A stretch of DNA of 64,000 nt from Parafilimonas terrae (GCF_900115755.1 NZ_FOXQ01000009.1:1-64000); one strand, 5' to 3'; shown: positions 1 to 8,319, counted from the stretch's first letter. The notes: a model not told the origin generated them from the sequence alone. Translations and numbers: made by a program.

Positions 1-129
1 GGCTATCGGCTGACGAGATTCTAATAGAAATCATCTGAATACAATATTTTTTACAATAAATTGGCATCCGGTATTTCAGCAGACGGATTTCAAATTCCAC
101 ACCTGCGCAAAGCCGTGAACGTTATGGGC
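1..129 (+). repeat. Partial attC-like recombination site (left boundary of the RT cassette)
   Basis: The segment ends in GTTATGGGC (121-129), the exact reverse complement of GCCCATAAC at 1716-1724 beyond the reverse transcriptase. The stretch before it folds back imperfectly. GTATTTCAGCAGACGGATTTC-like bases at about 71-91 pair with bulges to 30-45, and CTGCGCAAAGCCG at about 101-114 partly pairs with CGGCTGACGAG near 8-18. CTGCGCAAAGC also resembles CTGCGCCAAGC in the right-hand site. This is the layout of an integron attC site (R''-L''...L'-R'). The outermost left arm lies outside the window or is degenerate. That it is recombinogenic is inference. Confidence 0.5.
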
Positions 130-169
130 AAGCTTAAAGACGACACCCGAGAAAATTCAACAAGAACAA

Positions 170-1708
170 ATGACAAGAATTTTAGACCTAAATCATACAG
201 ACGCAAGACAATTTTTTCTCAAAGAAGAAAGCTATTTCAACTTTGACCTTCCGACATATTTTGTGTTTGAAAATTTACTCAATGCTGTTTCAAATCATAT
301 TGGCGGACAAGACCTATCAACTTTATATTCTACTTATACTATCGGACCAGGACAAACGAAAAGACATTTTCCAGCGGAATTTGAAGATGTAAACTATAAA
401 TTCTTAAATAATCGAGACGGAAAATTTGCTTGGCGACCATTCCAATTAATACACCCAGCACTTTATGTTTCACTTGTAAATAAAATCACAGAACAAGCAA
501 ATTGGAATGTAATTGTGGCTCGGTTCGCTCAATTTCAAGCTAATCCAAAAATAAGATGTTACAGCATTCCATTACGCTCAGACAACCAACAGTCAGATAA
601 AGCAACTTCAATTAGCCAGTGGTGGCAAGCAATTGAACAACAGTCATTGGAATTAGCATTGAAATATGAATATGTTTTGCATACGGACATTTCAGACTGT
701 TATGGCTCAATATACACACATTCCGTTCCTTGGGCAATTCATACTAAACCCATTGCAAAAGCACAACGGAGAGACCAAAACCTCATTGGAAACTCGATTG
801 ACAAACATTTGCAGGATATGGCTTTTGGTCAAACAAATGGAATACCACAAGGAAGTGTTCTAATGGATTTTACCGCAGAAATGGTTCTTGGCTTTGCAGA
901 CTTAGAGCTTTCGGATAGAATACAGCAAGACAATATACAAGACTATGAAATAATCAGGTATAGAGACGATTATAGAATTTTCTCAAACAATCCACAAACT
1001 ACCGAACACATTACCAAATTGCTGACTGAGATTTTGATTGAACTCGGCATGCGATTGAATGCACAAAAAACAATTGTTTCAAACAACGTCATTAAAAATT
1101 CAATAAAGTCTGATAAGTTATATTGGATGTCAGCAAGAAAAGGAGCAAAAGGTATTCAAGAACATCTATTGATTATTCACAACTTATCTGAACTGCACCC
1201 AAATTCAGGCAGTCTATCAAAAGCATTATCAAAGTTTTACAACAGGATTAAAGGCATAACAGAGACCAATCAGAATATTACTGTTTTGGTAAGTATCTTG
1301 GTTGATATTATGTATAAAAACCCACGAACTTACCCGATTGCTTCGGCTATTCTTAGTAAGCTTTTATCTTTAATACCAGAGACAGAAAAGAAAAATGAAA
1401 TATTAGACCTTGTTTCTCAAAGATTTGAAAAAATCCCAAACACGGGTCACATAAAAATTTGGCTTCAAAGACTTACTATCAAACTCGACAGACAAAAGCA
1501 GTATTCAGAAAAGCTTTGCGAAAAAGTCAATAACCAGACATTACAAATATGGAATTCAGATTGGCTTGAAAATAATCTGAAAACTCTTATTGAAACGACT
1601 GCCATAATTGATGAAACAGTAATTGCTGACATAGATGTTGTGATAGCGAAAGAAGAAGTTGAGTTGTTTAAGACGGAATATGACTATGCAGAACAACCAG
1701 CAGAATAG
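170..1708 (+). CDS. Reverse transcriptase of the Abi/UG (DRT-like) defence type
   Basis: An RNA-directed DNA polymerase of 512 residues. Visible RT motifs are HTDISDCYGS (motif A, D173), IPQGSVLMDFTAE (motif B, QGS 227-229), IRYRDDYRIF (motif C, catalytic D266/D267) and GMRLNAQKT (motif D, 293-301), followed by KLYW. There is no maturase/X domain or HNH endonuclease as in group II introns. Instead a helical C-terminal extension of about 180 residues follows, as in the Abi and unknown-group RTs that act in phage defence. I cannot assign a DRT number from sequence alone. The ATG at 170 lies 40 bases after the left cassette boundary and the stop lies 7 bases before the right one. A retron msr-msd or long upstream template RNA therefore has no room inside the unit. 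Phage defence is inferred from family resemblance and cassette context. Confidence 0.85.
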   Translation: MTRILDLNHTDARQFFLKEESYFNFDLPTYFVFENLLNAVSNHIGGQDLSTLYSTYTIGPGQTKRHFPAEFEDVNYKFLNNRDGKFAWRPFQLIHPALYVSLVNKITEQANWNVIVARFAQFQANPKIRCYSIPLRSDNQQSDKATSISQWWQAIEQQSLELALKYEYVLHTDISDCYGSIYTHSVPWAIHTKPIAKAQRRDQNLIGNSIDKHLQDMAFGQTNGIPQGSVLMDFTAEMVLGFADLELSDRIQQDNIQDYEIIRYRDDYRIFSNNPQTTEHITKLLTEILIELGMRLNAQKTIVSNNVIKNSIKSDKLYWMSARKGAKGIQEHLLIIHNLSELHPNSGSLSKALSKFYNRIKGITETNQNITVLVSILVDIMYKNPRTYPIASAILSKLLSLIPETEKKNEILDLVSQRFEKIPNTGHIKIWLQRLTIKLDRQKQYSEKLCEKVNNQTLQIWNSDWLENNLKTLIETTAIIDETVIADIDVVIAKEEVELFKTEYDYAEQPAE

Positions 1709-1715
1709 AAAGCCA

Positions 1716-1849
1716 GCCCATAACAGGCGTTTGGCTCAATGGCGGGTGAAGTGGTTAATTGAATATTCTACCTCGCATAAACTTTTGTGGTGTATTGACA
1801 GTTTTGTGCTCCGAAATCCGCCACTGCGCCAAGCGCCAAAATTAACGCC
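1716..1849 (+). repeat. attC-like recombination site, 134 bp
   Basis: It starts with GCCCATAAC (R''-like, 1716-1724). Next comes arm GGCGTTTGGCTCAATGGCGG (1726-1745), which pairs with CCGCCACTGCGCCAAGCGCC (1818-1837) at 17 of 20 positions. About 72 bases separate the arms. A short spacer leads to ATTAACGCC (1841-1849) where GTTATGGGC would be expected; only 5 of 9 bases match. Length, order and imperfect arms fit an attC site, which recombines as a folded single strand. It lies 7 bases after the RT stop, in the usual place for a cassette's own attC. The poor R' half suggests decay or a past deletion joining it to the next sequence. Confidence 0.65.
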
Positions 1850-2087
1850 AGACGGTGTTTTAAAGGGGTTAAATGTAATCCGTTCCTTTTATGAAGAAGT
1901 GTTTAAAATCGTACCCAAAGGTTCTGCTTTTGAAATGAAGCAAATGTTTATAAGAGATAATATAGCCTATATTGCCTGGAACTGTGAATCTTCATTTGTA
2001 AAAATCCCGATTGGCGCAGACACTTTTATTGTAGAGAACGGCAAAATAAAGTATCAAACATTAGGTGCGCATATTATTCCAAAATGA
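1848..2087 (+). pseudogene. C-terminal fragment of a SnoaL/NTF2-like protein
   Basis: From about 1848 an open frame encodes PDGVLKGLNVIRSFYEEVF and continues for some 79 residues to the stop at 2085-2087, with FIVENGKIKYQTLGAHI near the end. The pattern D-G-x-x-x-G-x-x-x-I-x-x-F-Y, then beta strands, then F-x-x-x-x-G-K-I resembles the second half of SnoaL-like NTF2-fold proteins. The first helices, about 40-50 residues, are missing. The frame continues upstream only through the attC-like hairpin, with no plausible start. I read it as a gene whose 5' half was lost where the cassette site joins the chromosome. A short expressed protein cannot be excluded. Confidence 0.5.
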
Positions 2088-2249
2088 ACATTAAATCAAA
2101 CTAACAGGTTAGAAAGGAGCAGCAGTTTGCAGGCAACTAAAGGGGAATGTTTCATAACAGTTTCGCACAATGTCCATTAGCTTTGCGGCAAATGGAAAAC
2201 CCTGTCCTGAAAATTCAGGATAACCCCGGCAAAAAACAACAAAATGTAA

Positions 2250-2264
2250 AAATGCGCAGCATTT
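2250..2264 (-). terminator. Possible terminator of the gldF-gldG-terC operon
   Basis: A small stem AAATGC/GCATTT with a 3-base loop overlaps the terC stop codon. On the reverse strand it is followed by a T-rich tract (TTTTTACATTTTG, then TTTTTT). The stem is only six pairs, so this is a weak call. Confidence 0.3.
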
Positions 2265-3213
2265 ACGCCTGCAGTTGCTTCTCCCTGTTATTCTTCCTGA
2301 TGGATAATAAAACAGAACCTGTAATACAAATAATAATCACACCAAGTGATATAAATACAAGTGTGGTTGGGCTGAGCCATTGTTCCAGCCAGTGGGCGCC
2401 AATCATTTTAAGCCCGATAAATACGAGCACAATGGCAATACCTTCCTGCAGGTAATCGAATTTGGCCACCGCGCCCTTTAATAAAAAAAATAAACTCCTT
2501 AAGCCAAGCACGGCAAAAATGTTAGAGGTGTAAATTACCATCTTATCCCTCGAAATACCCATTACGGCGGGAATGGAATCCAGCGCAAAAACAAGGTCGA
2601 TAGAGGCCAGCATCATTACCACAACAAAAAGGGTTGTATAAAGACGTTTGCCGTTTTCCCTTATCCACAATTTACCATTGCCATCGCTGTTGGTAACCGG
2701 AAAAATCCTTTTTACAAATTTGTAGGCTTTGGAAGTTTCGGGGTCGAAGGCTTCATCGTCTTTACTGGTAAACATGTGAAAGCCGGTGTACACGAGAAAA
2801 GCGCCAAAAATATATAACAGCCACTCAAAGCGGTTTACCAGCGCAACGCCCACCGTAATAAAAATTACGCGGAATATAATGGCCATTAATATGCCCAGCA
2901 GCAATACACGGGAATAATATTGCTCTTTTACCGAGAATGAAGTAAAAATGAGAATGAACACAAAAATGTTATCGATGCTTAAGCTCCACTCCATTAAATA
3001 AGCGCTGATGTATTCCAACGCATGGGTTTTGCCGTTTTCAAACCACATAAAAACAAAGAATGCCAGGCCCAGCGATACCCAGAAAATAGTTTGGAGCAAA
3101 GCCTGCTTTATGGTAACGGTCTTATTTTTTTTGCTTAAAAGCCCAAGATCGAAAATGAGGGCGAATAACAGAACAATACCGAAAACAATGTAGCTGATAG
3201 TATCTCGTGACAT
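2263..3213 (-). CDS. TerC/Alx family integral membrane protein
   Basis: An inner-membrane protein of 316 residues with about nine hydrophobic segments. It belongs to the TerC/Alx family, whose members export manganese or are linked to tellurite and pH response. Diagnostic acidic membrane motifs are SIDN (79-82, in EWSLSIDNIFVFILIF) and LDSIPA (211-216, in VFALDSIPAVMG). Length matches E. coli Alx (about 320). The ATG lies 15 bases after the gldG stop on the same strand, so it is probably co-transcribed with gldF-gldG, although no functional link to gliding is obvious. Metal specificity cannot be read from the sequence. Confidence 0.9.
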   Translation of the reverse strand: MSRDTISYIVFGIVLLFALIFDLGLLSKKNKTVTIKQALLQTIFWVSLGLAFFVFMWFENGKTHALEYISAYLMEWSLSIDNIFVFILIFTSFSVKEQYYSRVLLLGILMAIIFRVIFITVGVALVNRFEWLLYIFGAFLVYTGFHMFTSKDDEAFDPETSKAYKFVKRIFPVTNSDGNGKLWIRENGKRLYTTLFVVVMMLASIDLVFALDSIPAVMGISRDKMVIYTSNIFAVLGLRSLFFLLKGAVAKFDYLQEGIAIVLVFIGLKMIGAHWLEQWLSPTTLVFISLGVIIICITGSVLLSIRKNNREKQLQA

Positions 3214-3228
3214 GATGTGCTTGCAATA

Positions 3229-4992
3229 TTACACCCCAAAACGGTTTTTCCTGCGCCACTGGTAAATAAACCCGAATATTATAATTAGCGCAATGGGGAT
3301 AGCAATATTTATCAATTGCCAGGCCATTTTTTGGGCTTCCACTTTTTTACGGTCTAACAGGCGCAGGGTGAAATCTTTATTGCGGCTTTCAAAAACGCCG
3401 CTGGTGCTGGTAAGGTAATCTATGCAATTGAGAAAAAATTCGCGGTTGGCGAAGCGGTAGTTCTCATAAGGCAGCTCTCCCATGGGCAATGGCCCTGTGG
3501 TACTGCTGATGGCATTGGTTACAATATCGGCATCGCTCATTACAATTTGTTGTGTAGGGTTTGTGTTGACGGGCGCAAACGGTTTGTTTAGCGCCTTACT
3601 TACAGAATCTTTCGTGCTTTGCGTGAGCCGGTTGGCATATAGCGAATTGAATTTACCTTCCAGCAACACGGCAACAGGAATATAATGTTCGTTATAAGAA
3701 GCAAAATTTTCCGTGCTTATGTCGTCCATTATTTTATTAATGCTTACCATGGCGGGCGAGCTTATAAGGCGGCTTGATGTATCGGTTGAGAGCAATATGG
3801 TTTTCGTTATGCCCGGCGCTTTTATCGTATCAATACTTGATGGGAAGATGGAAAGCACGCGGTCTAAATTGCGGGAAACTATATTGTTGTTGGGCGAAGA
3901 AAGAAACGGGTAATAAGGCCAGGGAAAACGTTGCATGCGCGGGCTGCCATCGGCATTGTAACCGGTAACCAATGGAATTTTACTGCAGTTTAAATCCTGC
4001 ACAAGATTACCATTTATGCGCACCCCATAGCGAAATAAAAGGTCGTCAATATTAAGGTTGCGGTCAAAGGCAACAAAGTCGGCCTGGCTGCGCATGAGGC
4101 TGTCTAATTCAGCATATAATTTATCAATGCACCAAATAATTTTGCCGCCATGCATTACATATTGATCAAGCTTCAGCTTGTCTTCATCGGTAAAAGGTAT
4201 GGTGGGTTTTACAATTAATAAAGTGTTGATGAGCTCAGGATTTGGATATGCCTGTTTTAAATCAAACAAGGCCAGATTATAATCGTTGCGCAGGTTTTGA
4301 ATAAGATCGTTTACATATTGCGGGCCGGCTTCGCCGTTGCCAATGCAATAAGCAATGGTGGGAATTTGTTTTCTTGTGAGTTTATCAATGGCATTGGCAA
4401 ACTTATATTCCAGCAAAGCTTCAGCCGCATTTAAAGTGGCCTCTTTATCGGGTTGCGGGTCTTCATCCACCACATTATAATTTTTAAACACAGTGCGGCT
4501 GCTTCTTAAGTCAACAGCAACCGGCCTGTAATTTCCGTATTGAATTATTGCAGATGGAATAATTAACTGCTGCACGGCTTTTTCGTTGCCTGTGGCAATG
4601 TCGCTGCTTTGTTCAAACACAACGCCAAGGCGCTGAAGGCTGTCGTATAAATTCAGGCGCTGGCTATCCGGTAAGTGCTCACCAGGTTTTTCAAAATGAA
4701 AGCGGATATTATTATTGCTTAAATCGCGAAACTCATTTAATAAATCGTTTGTAGCAATGCTTAGCTTTTTATAATCGGCAGGAAGGTCGCCCGTAAGAAA
4801 TACCGTAATGTTAATGGTGGTGTCCACATCATTCAGCAGCTTTTTAGTAGAAGTATTCAGGCTGAAACGCTTTTCTGCAGTGAGATCAATCCTGTAACGA
4901 AAAAATGTTGACACATAAACAACCGCTACCAGCGCGGCCAATAAAATAAGCCATTGATTTTTTGTACGTGAATATTGATTGCCGGCCTTCAT
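3229..4992 (-). CDS. gldG: Gliding motility-associated ABC transporter component GldG
   Basis: A 587-residue protein with one membrane segment near the N terminus (about 13-32) and another at the C terminus (about 562-580). Between them is a large extracytoplasmic domain of the GldG/ABC-2-associated type. Together with GldF and the ATPase GldA it forms an ABC transporter needed for gliding in some Bacteroidota; many non-gliding members also carry it. Its ATG overlaps the gldF stop by one base (TAATG), which indicates translational coupling. gldA is not in the window. Assignment rests on membrane layout, length and adjacency to gldF. Confidence 0.87.
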   Translation of the reverse strand: MKAGNQYSRTKNQWLILLAALVAVVYVSTFFRYRIDLTAEKRFSLNTSTKKLLNDVDTTINITVFLTGDLPADYKKLSIATNDLLNEFRDLSNNNIRFHFEKPGEHLPDSQRLNLYDSLQRLGVVFEQSSDIATGNEKAVQQLIIPSAIIQYGNYRPVAVDLRSSRTVFKNYNVVDEDPQPDKEATLNAAEALLEYKFANAIDKLTRKQIPTIAYCIGNGEAGPQYVNDLIQNLRNDYNLALFDLKQAYPNPELINTLLIVKPTIPFTDEDKLKLDQYVMHGGKIIWCIDKLYAELDSLMRSQADFVAFDRNLNIDDLLFRYGVRINGNLVQDLNCSKIPLVTGYNADGSPRMQRFPWPYYPFLSSPNNNIVSRNLDRVLSIFPSSIDTIKAPGITKTILLSTDTSSRLISSPAMVSINKIMDDISTENFASYNEHYIPVAVLLEGKFNSLYANRLTQSTKDSVSKALNKPFAPVNTNPTQQIVMSDADIVTNAISSTTGPLPMGELPYENYRFANREFFLNCIDYLTSTSGVFESRNKDFTLRLLDRKKVEAQKMAWQLINIAIPIALIIIFGFIYQWRRKNRFGV

Positions 4993-5714
4993 TATCTTTT
5001 CTCAATATTTTGTTTTGTAAGAAGCATAAAAAACAGGATGATTGCCAGGAAATAAATCACATCCCGAATGTCAACCACACCTTTGCTTATGCTTTTATAA
5101 TGAAAATTAATGCCGAGCATCTGCACATAATAATCAAGCCCGTTTGAAAAAACGGGCAACTGGCTTAAAGCATCAAAGCCTGCATATAAAATCAAACAAA
5201 CAAATGCGCCGCTAATAAAAGCAACAATGGTATTATTGGTAAAACTGCTGGCGCATAAACCCACCGCCGTAAATACAGCGCCCAATAAAAACAACCCGAT
5301 ATAACTGCCAATGGTAGCGCCCACATCAATGCCGCCGGCAGCGCTTAACCGCTGCAATGAAAATGCATAAATAGTGGTGGGGATTAATGCGAGCAAAACA
5401 ATTAATAACGCGCCAAAAAATTTGCCCCATACAATCTGCGGCGATGTTAAGGGCAGCGTTTTTAATAATTCAAAAGTGCCAGCTTTGTATTCATCGGCCA
5501 GGCTGCGCATGGTAATGGTGGGAATAAGAAATAATAAAATCCACGGCGCTAATGAAAAAAAGCCATCGAGTGAGGCATAACCAAAATTGAGCAGGCTGGT
5601 ATTGGGGAAAACAAAAAACATTAACCCGTTCAATAAAAGAAAAACAACCAATGCAACGTAGCCGGTAAGGCTGCTGAAGAACTGGCTCCATTCTTTTTTG
5701 CAGATCATCCACAT
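4992..5714 (-). CDS. gldF: Gliding motility-associated ABC transporter permease GldF
   Basis: An ABC-2 type permease of 240 residues with six predicted membrane segments. The start MWMICKKEWSQFFSSLTGY is typical of GldF, and the conserved stretch MRSLADEYKAGTFELLKTLPL follows the second segment. It would form the membrane channel with GldG, energised by a GldA ATPase encoded elsewhere. First gene of the gldF-gldG-terC reverse-strand operon. The 208-bp gap to the divergent sugar kinase must hold its promoter. An internal ATG two codons later is possible, but the longer start fits the family. Confidence 0.9.
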   Translation of the reverse strand: MWMICKKEWSQFFSSLTGYVALVVFLLLNGLMFFVFPNTSLLNFGYASLDGFFSLAPWILLFLIPTITMRSLADEYKAGTFELLKTLPLTSPQIVWGKFFGALLIVLLALIPTTIYAFSLQRLSAAGGIDVGATIGSYIGLFLLGAVFTAVGLCASSFTNNTIVAFISGAFVCLILYAGFDALSQLPVFSNGLDYYVQMLGINFHYKSISKGVVDIRDVIYFLAIILFFMLLTKQNIEKR

Positions 5715-5805
5715 GGCTCAAAACTACTGCCTATAAATTTACAGCGAAGAAGATTTTGGTAAGGTTTGTTTAAAATAGCAATATGTTTTCAATGCTTTCA
5801 TTAAA

Positions 5806-5813
5806 TATCTTTG
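5806..5813 (+). promoter_or_regulatory. Bacteroidota -7 box candidate upstream of the sugar kinase
   Basis: TATCTTTG matches the TAnnTTTG -7 consensus, 110 bases before the kinase ATG. No clear TTTG/TTG -33 element lies 17-21 bases upstream, so support is partial. Confidence 0.3.
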
Positions 5814-5922
5814 CTCCTTATTCTGAAAACAACAAAAGTTCCGGCAGCAAATGCCACCTTATTACCTTGTTCCTGTTATGCGTATTATTAAATACTGCTA
5901 AGATTAAACATCAGATTTTACC

Positions 5923-6930
5923 ATGATCTTATCCTTCGGAGAAATATTATTACGCATGTCGCCCGATGAAAACGGTGAATGGATTAACAAAAATACTTTA
6001 CCGGTTTATGCGGGCGGCTCTGAATTAAATGTGGCAATGGCACTTGCCAAATGGAAAATACCTGTAAGCTATTGCACGGCGTTGCCCGGTGATTTTTTAT
6101 CAAAGCAACTCATCCATTATATCGCTTCGCAAAAAATAGATGTTTCCACGATAATACAAAATGCTGGCAAGCCTGCATTCTATTACTTAAAAGAAGGAAA
6201 AGATAAATACAATGAAGATGTTGTTTATGACAGGCTGCATTCTTCTTTCTATAACATGCAACCGGGCATGATAGATTGGGATAAAACTTTACAAGGCGTA
6301 CGATGGTTTCACTTCAGTGCAGTATTGTCGTTGCTAAATAAACAGGTGGCAACAGTTTGCGAAGAAGCTTTAAAAGCCTGCGAGAAAAAAAGCATAACAG
6401 TTTCCATTGATTTAAACGGTAATGCAGAAGCGTGGCAACATGATAAAAATGCGGGCGGTATTATACAGCCGCTTTTAAAATACTGCGATATTGTTGCAGG
6501 CAATATCCATAATGTAGAAGCCATGCTGCATATTCCTGTTGCCGCCAATGTACATTCTATCAGCACAAAAGACAATTACCTGCTGCAGGCAAAAAATGCA
6601 TCGGAAAAAATCATGCAGAACTTTCCGCGATGTAAGGTGGTGGCGCATCCCTTCATGCTTAAAAAAGATAAGCTGGAATATTTTGCTACCATTTTTGGCA
6701 ACAATAATTTTTACAATTCTGCAACCTACAGCACTGATAACATTATTGATAAATCCGGTACCGGCGATAGTTTTATGGCAGGCATTATTTATGGTGTTTA
6801 TAATCATCTTCCCTTGCAGCAACTCATCAATTTTGCTGCAGGCGCTGCGTTTCAAAAATTATTTATAAAGGGTGAAGCCATGAACAAAACAGTGGATGAA
6901 ATAAAAAACTTTATCCGCGATTATCATTAA
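5923..6930 (+). CDS. kdgK: PfkB family sugar kinase, probably 2-keto-3-deoxygluconate kinase
   Basis: A ribokinase-fold carbohydrate kinase of 335 residues. The N-terminal substrate region is YAGGSELNVAMALAKW (about 29-44). The C-terminal PfkB signature DKSGTGDSFMAGIIYG (about 277-292) carries the catalytic Asp and the anion hole. Start MILSFGEILLRMSP and the overall pattern resemble KdgK, which phosphorylates 2-keto-3-deoxygluconate in pectin and Entner-Doudoroff type catabolism. No aldolase (kdgA) or uronate gene is adjacent, so the substrate is inferred from resemblance only; fructokinase is an alternative. Its stop overlaps the stop of the convergent HMA gene (6927-6930). Confidence 0.75.
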   Translation: MILSFGEILLRMSPDENGEWINKNTLPVYAGGSELNVAMALAKWKIPVSYCTALPGDFLSKQLIHYIASQKIDVSTIIQNAGKPAFYYLKEGKDKYNEDVVYDRLHSSFYNMQPGMIDWDKTLQGVRWFHFSAVLSLLNKQVATVCEEALKACEKKSITVSIDLNGNAEAWQHDKNAGGIIQPLLKYCDIVAGNIHNVEAMLHIPVAANVHSISTKDNYLLQAKNASEKIMQNFPRCKVVAHPFMLKKDKLEYFATIFGNNNFYNSATYSTDNIIDKSGTGDSFMAGIIYGVYNHLPLQQLINFAAGAAFQKLFIKGEAMNKTVDEIKNFIRDYH

Positions 6931-7346
6931 TCTTTTGGCCTGTCGGCAGGATCAATGTTGCAAAACTTAAACGGCCCGAAACCCGCGCTATCACTGGCTT
7001 TCTTGCATGCCGGCGGTAATCGTTTGTACGTGGTTTCTTCTGCCGTAACGCTGTCTGCATCAAAGCCTGCATTGGCTACAGCGGTGCGGATATAATCAAG
7101 CGTTATACGGTCTGGTATATATTGAATTTTCAAAACACCATTGCGCAAATCTGTTTTCCATTGCACAATACCGGCATCTGTGTTCGGTCCCTTTTCACGC
7201 GTTAAATATTGATTAAGCCGCTGCTCACATTCCCAGCATTTCAGTTGCGGCACTTTAATGGTTCCCCACTGCGGTTTGTTTTGCATTACCTGCGCATCAG
7301 CGCTTCCTGCAACAAACATTAAAACAACAACGCTTATCCATTTCAT
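6927..7346 (-). CDS. Secreted heavy-metal-associated (HMA) domain protein
   Basis: A 139-residue protein with a signal peptide (MKWISVVVLMFVAGSADA, cleaved near residue 18). A ferredoxin-like HMA fold follows: strand GTIKVPQLKCWECEQRL with a CxxC metal-binding pair (C37, C40), then VVQWKTDLRNGVLKIQY-like strands and TAVANAGFDADSV. Cytosolic copper chaperones and P-type ATPases share this domain; here it would lie in the periplasm and could bind Cu or Hg. Two further cysteines lie near the C terminus (PACKKAS, KFCNID). Convergent and overlapping at the stop codons with the kinase. No metal ATPase is nearby, so its partner is unknown. Confidence 0.75.
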   Translation of the reverse strand: MKWISVVVLMFVAGSADAQVMQNKPQWGTIKVPQLKCWECEQRLNQYLTREKGPNTDAGIVQWKTDLRNGVLKIQYIPDRITLDYIRTAVANAGFDADSVTAEETTYKRLPPACKKASDSAGFGPFKFCNIDPADRPKD

Positions 7347-7686
7347 CTGTTTATTTTTTAATTTTTATAGACAAGGCGAAACGACCAATAGACATTCTTT
7401 ATATGTCAAAATTTGTATGGGCGTTTCATATAAACTGAATTTTATTTATTGATATTTTTTAATCATCACCCGGTACTTCGTGGCATCACGGTTGTGTCAC
7501 TCCCTTGTACAATTGATTTTTCATGGCATCAAACATTACTATTTTTAAAAACGATAATAATGATGAAAACATTGCCCGGCTGTTCATAACCTTCGCATAC
7601 AATAATAAATATTTAGCTGTAAAAGCCGGGAGACTTCGCAGAGCGCCGTTCAAAAAACACCTGTAAACAAGTGAACCCATAAACGC
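7347..7686. other. 340-bp intergenic region with a small hairpin and one short open frame
   Basis: The region separates two reverse-strand genes. It contains a CGTG-gcat-CACG hairpin near 7475-7490, followed by TTGTGTCACTCCCTTGTAC. A 47-codon forward frame (7523-7666) begins just after it. No RNA gene or known element is evident. Confidence 0.4.
7523..7666 (+). CDS. Short open frame of 47 codons, doubtful
   Basis: An ATG at 7523 opens a frame beginning MASNITIFKNDNNDENIARL and ending RRAPFKKHL. It has a basic C terminus and no recognisable domain. It could be a small protein or chance; no ribosome-binding site or promoter is convincing. Confidence 0.18.
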   Translation: MASNITIFKNDNNDENIARLFITFAYNNKYLAVKAGRLRRAPFKKHL

Positions 7687-8319
7687 CTAAACCTTTAACC
7701 AATCTGCCGGGTTTAACCGCCAGCTCTTCAGTAAATCTTCCGTTTCAGCAGAAACAATATTTTTTTCAATCGCCAGTTCTATTAATGATGTATAAGTGGT
7801 TAAAGATTCCAGCGAAACACTTGCTTTTTTAAATGCCTCTTCCGATGCAGTAAAACCATAATTAAATATGGAAACCATGCCTGCAATTTCAACGCCCGAA
7901 TTTCTTAACACATCAACTACCTGCAGGCTGCTTTTACCTGTTGAAATAAGATCTTCTACCACCACCACCTTCTGCCCTTCTTTAAAAAAGCCTTCAACCT
8001 GGTTGCCAAGCCCATGTTCTTTTGGTTTGGGACGAACATAAATAAATGGCAGCTTCAACTGGTCGGCAGCCATTGCTCCCCAGGCAATGCCTGCTGTGGC
8101 AACACCGGCAATTAAATCTGCTTCGGGATATTGTTCAAATATTACATTACACATTTCGCTTTTAATAAAATCGCGCAGAAAAGGGTAAGAAAGCACCCGC
8201 CTGTTATCACAATAAATAGGGCTCTTCCAGCCGCTTGCCCAGGTAAACGGTTTTTCCGGGCTTAATTTAATTGCCTCAGCCTGCAATAATTTTTCAGCAA
8301 TAATTTTTTCATTCTTCAT
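7687..8319 (-). CDS. pyrE: Orotate phosphoribosyltransferase
   Basis: A 210-residue type I phosphoribosyltransferase that makes orotidine 5'-phosphate from orotate and PRPP in pyrimidine synthesis. The PRPP loop is VVVVEDLISTGKSS (118-131). SPIYCDNR (33-40) and YVRPKPKEHGLG (94-105), the flexible loop contributing Lys and His to catalysis, are typical PyrE segments. Upstream on the reverse strand, TATCTTCG close to the ATG with TTTG 16 bases before it resembles a Bacteroidota promoter. Other pyr genes are not adjacent. Confidence 0.95.
   Translation of the reverse strand: MKNEKIIAEKLLQAEAIKLSPEKPFTWASGWKSPIYCDNRRVLSYPFLRDFIKSEMCNVIFEQYPEADLIAGVATAGIAWGAMAADQLKLPFIYVRPKPKEHGLGNQVEGFFKEGQKVVVVEDLISTGKSSLQVVDVLRNSGVEIAGMVSIFNYGFTASEEAFKKASVSLESLTTYTSLIELAIEKNIVSAETEDLLKSWRLNPADWLKV

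Noticed and set aside
170..1708. Retron or group II intron reading of the reverse transcriptase
   Set aside because: There is no space for an msr-msd region upstream inside the unit, no maturase or HNH domain, and no intron-like RNA flanks.
7486..7680. Reverse-strand frame of 64 codons before pyrE's end
   Set aside because: No domain and it includes the hairpin segment; probably chance.
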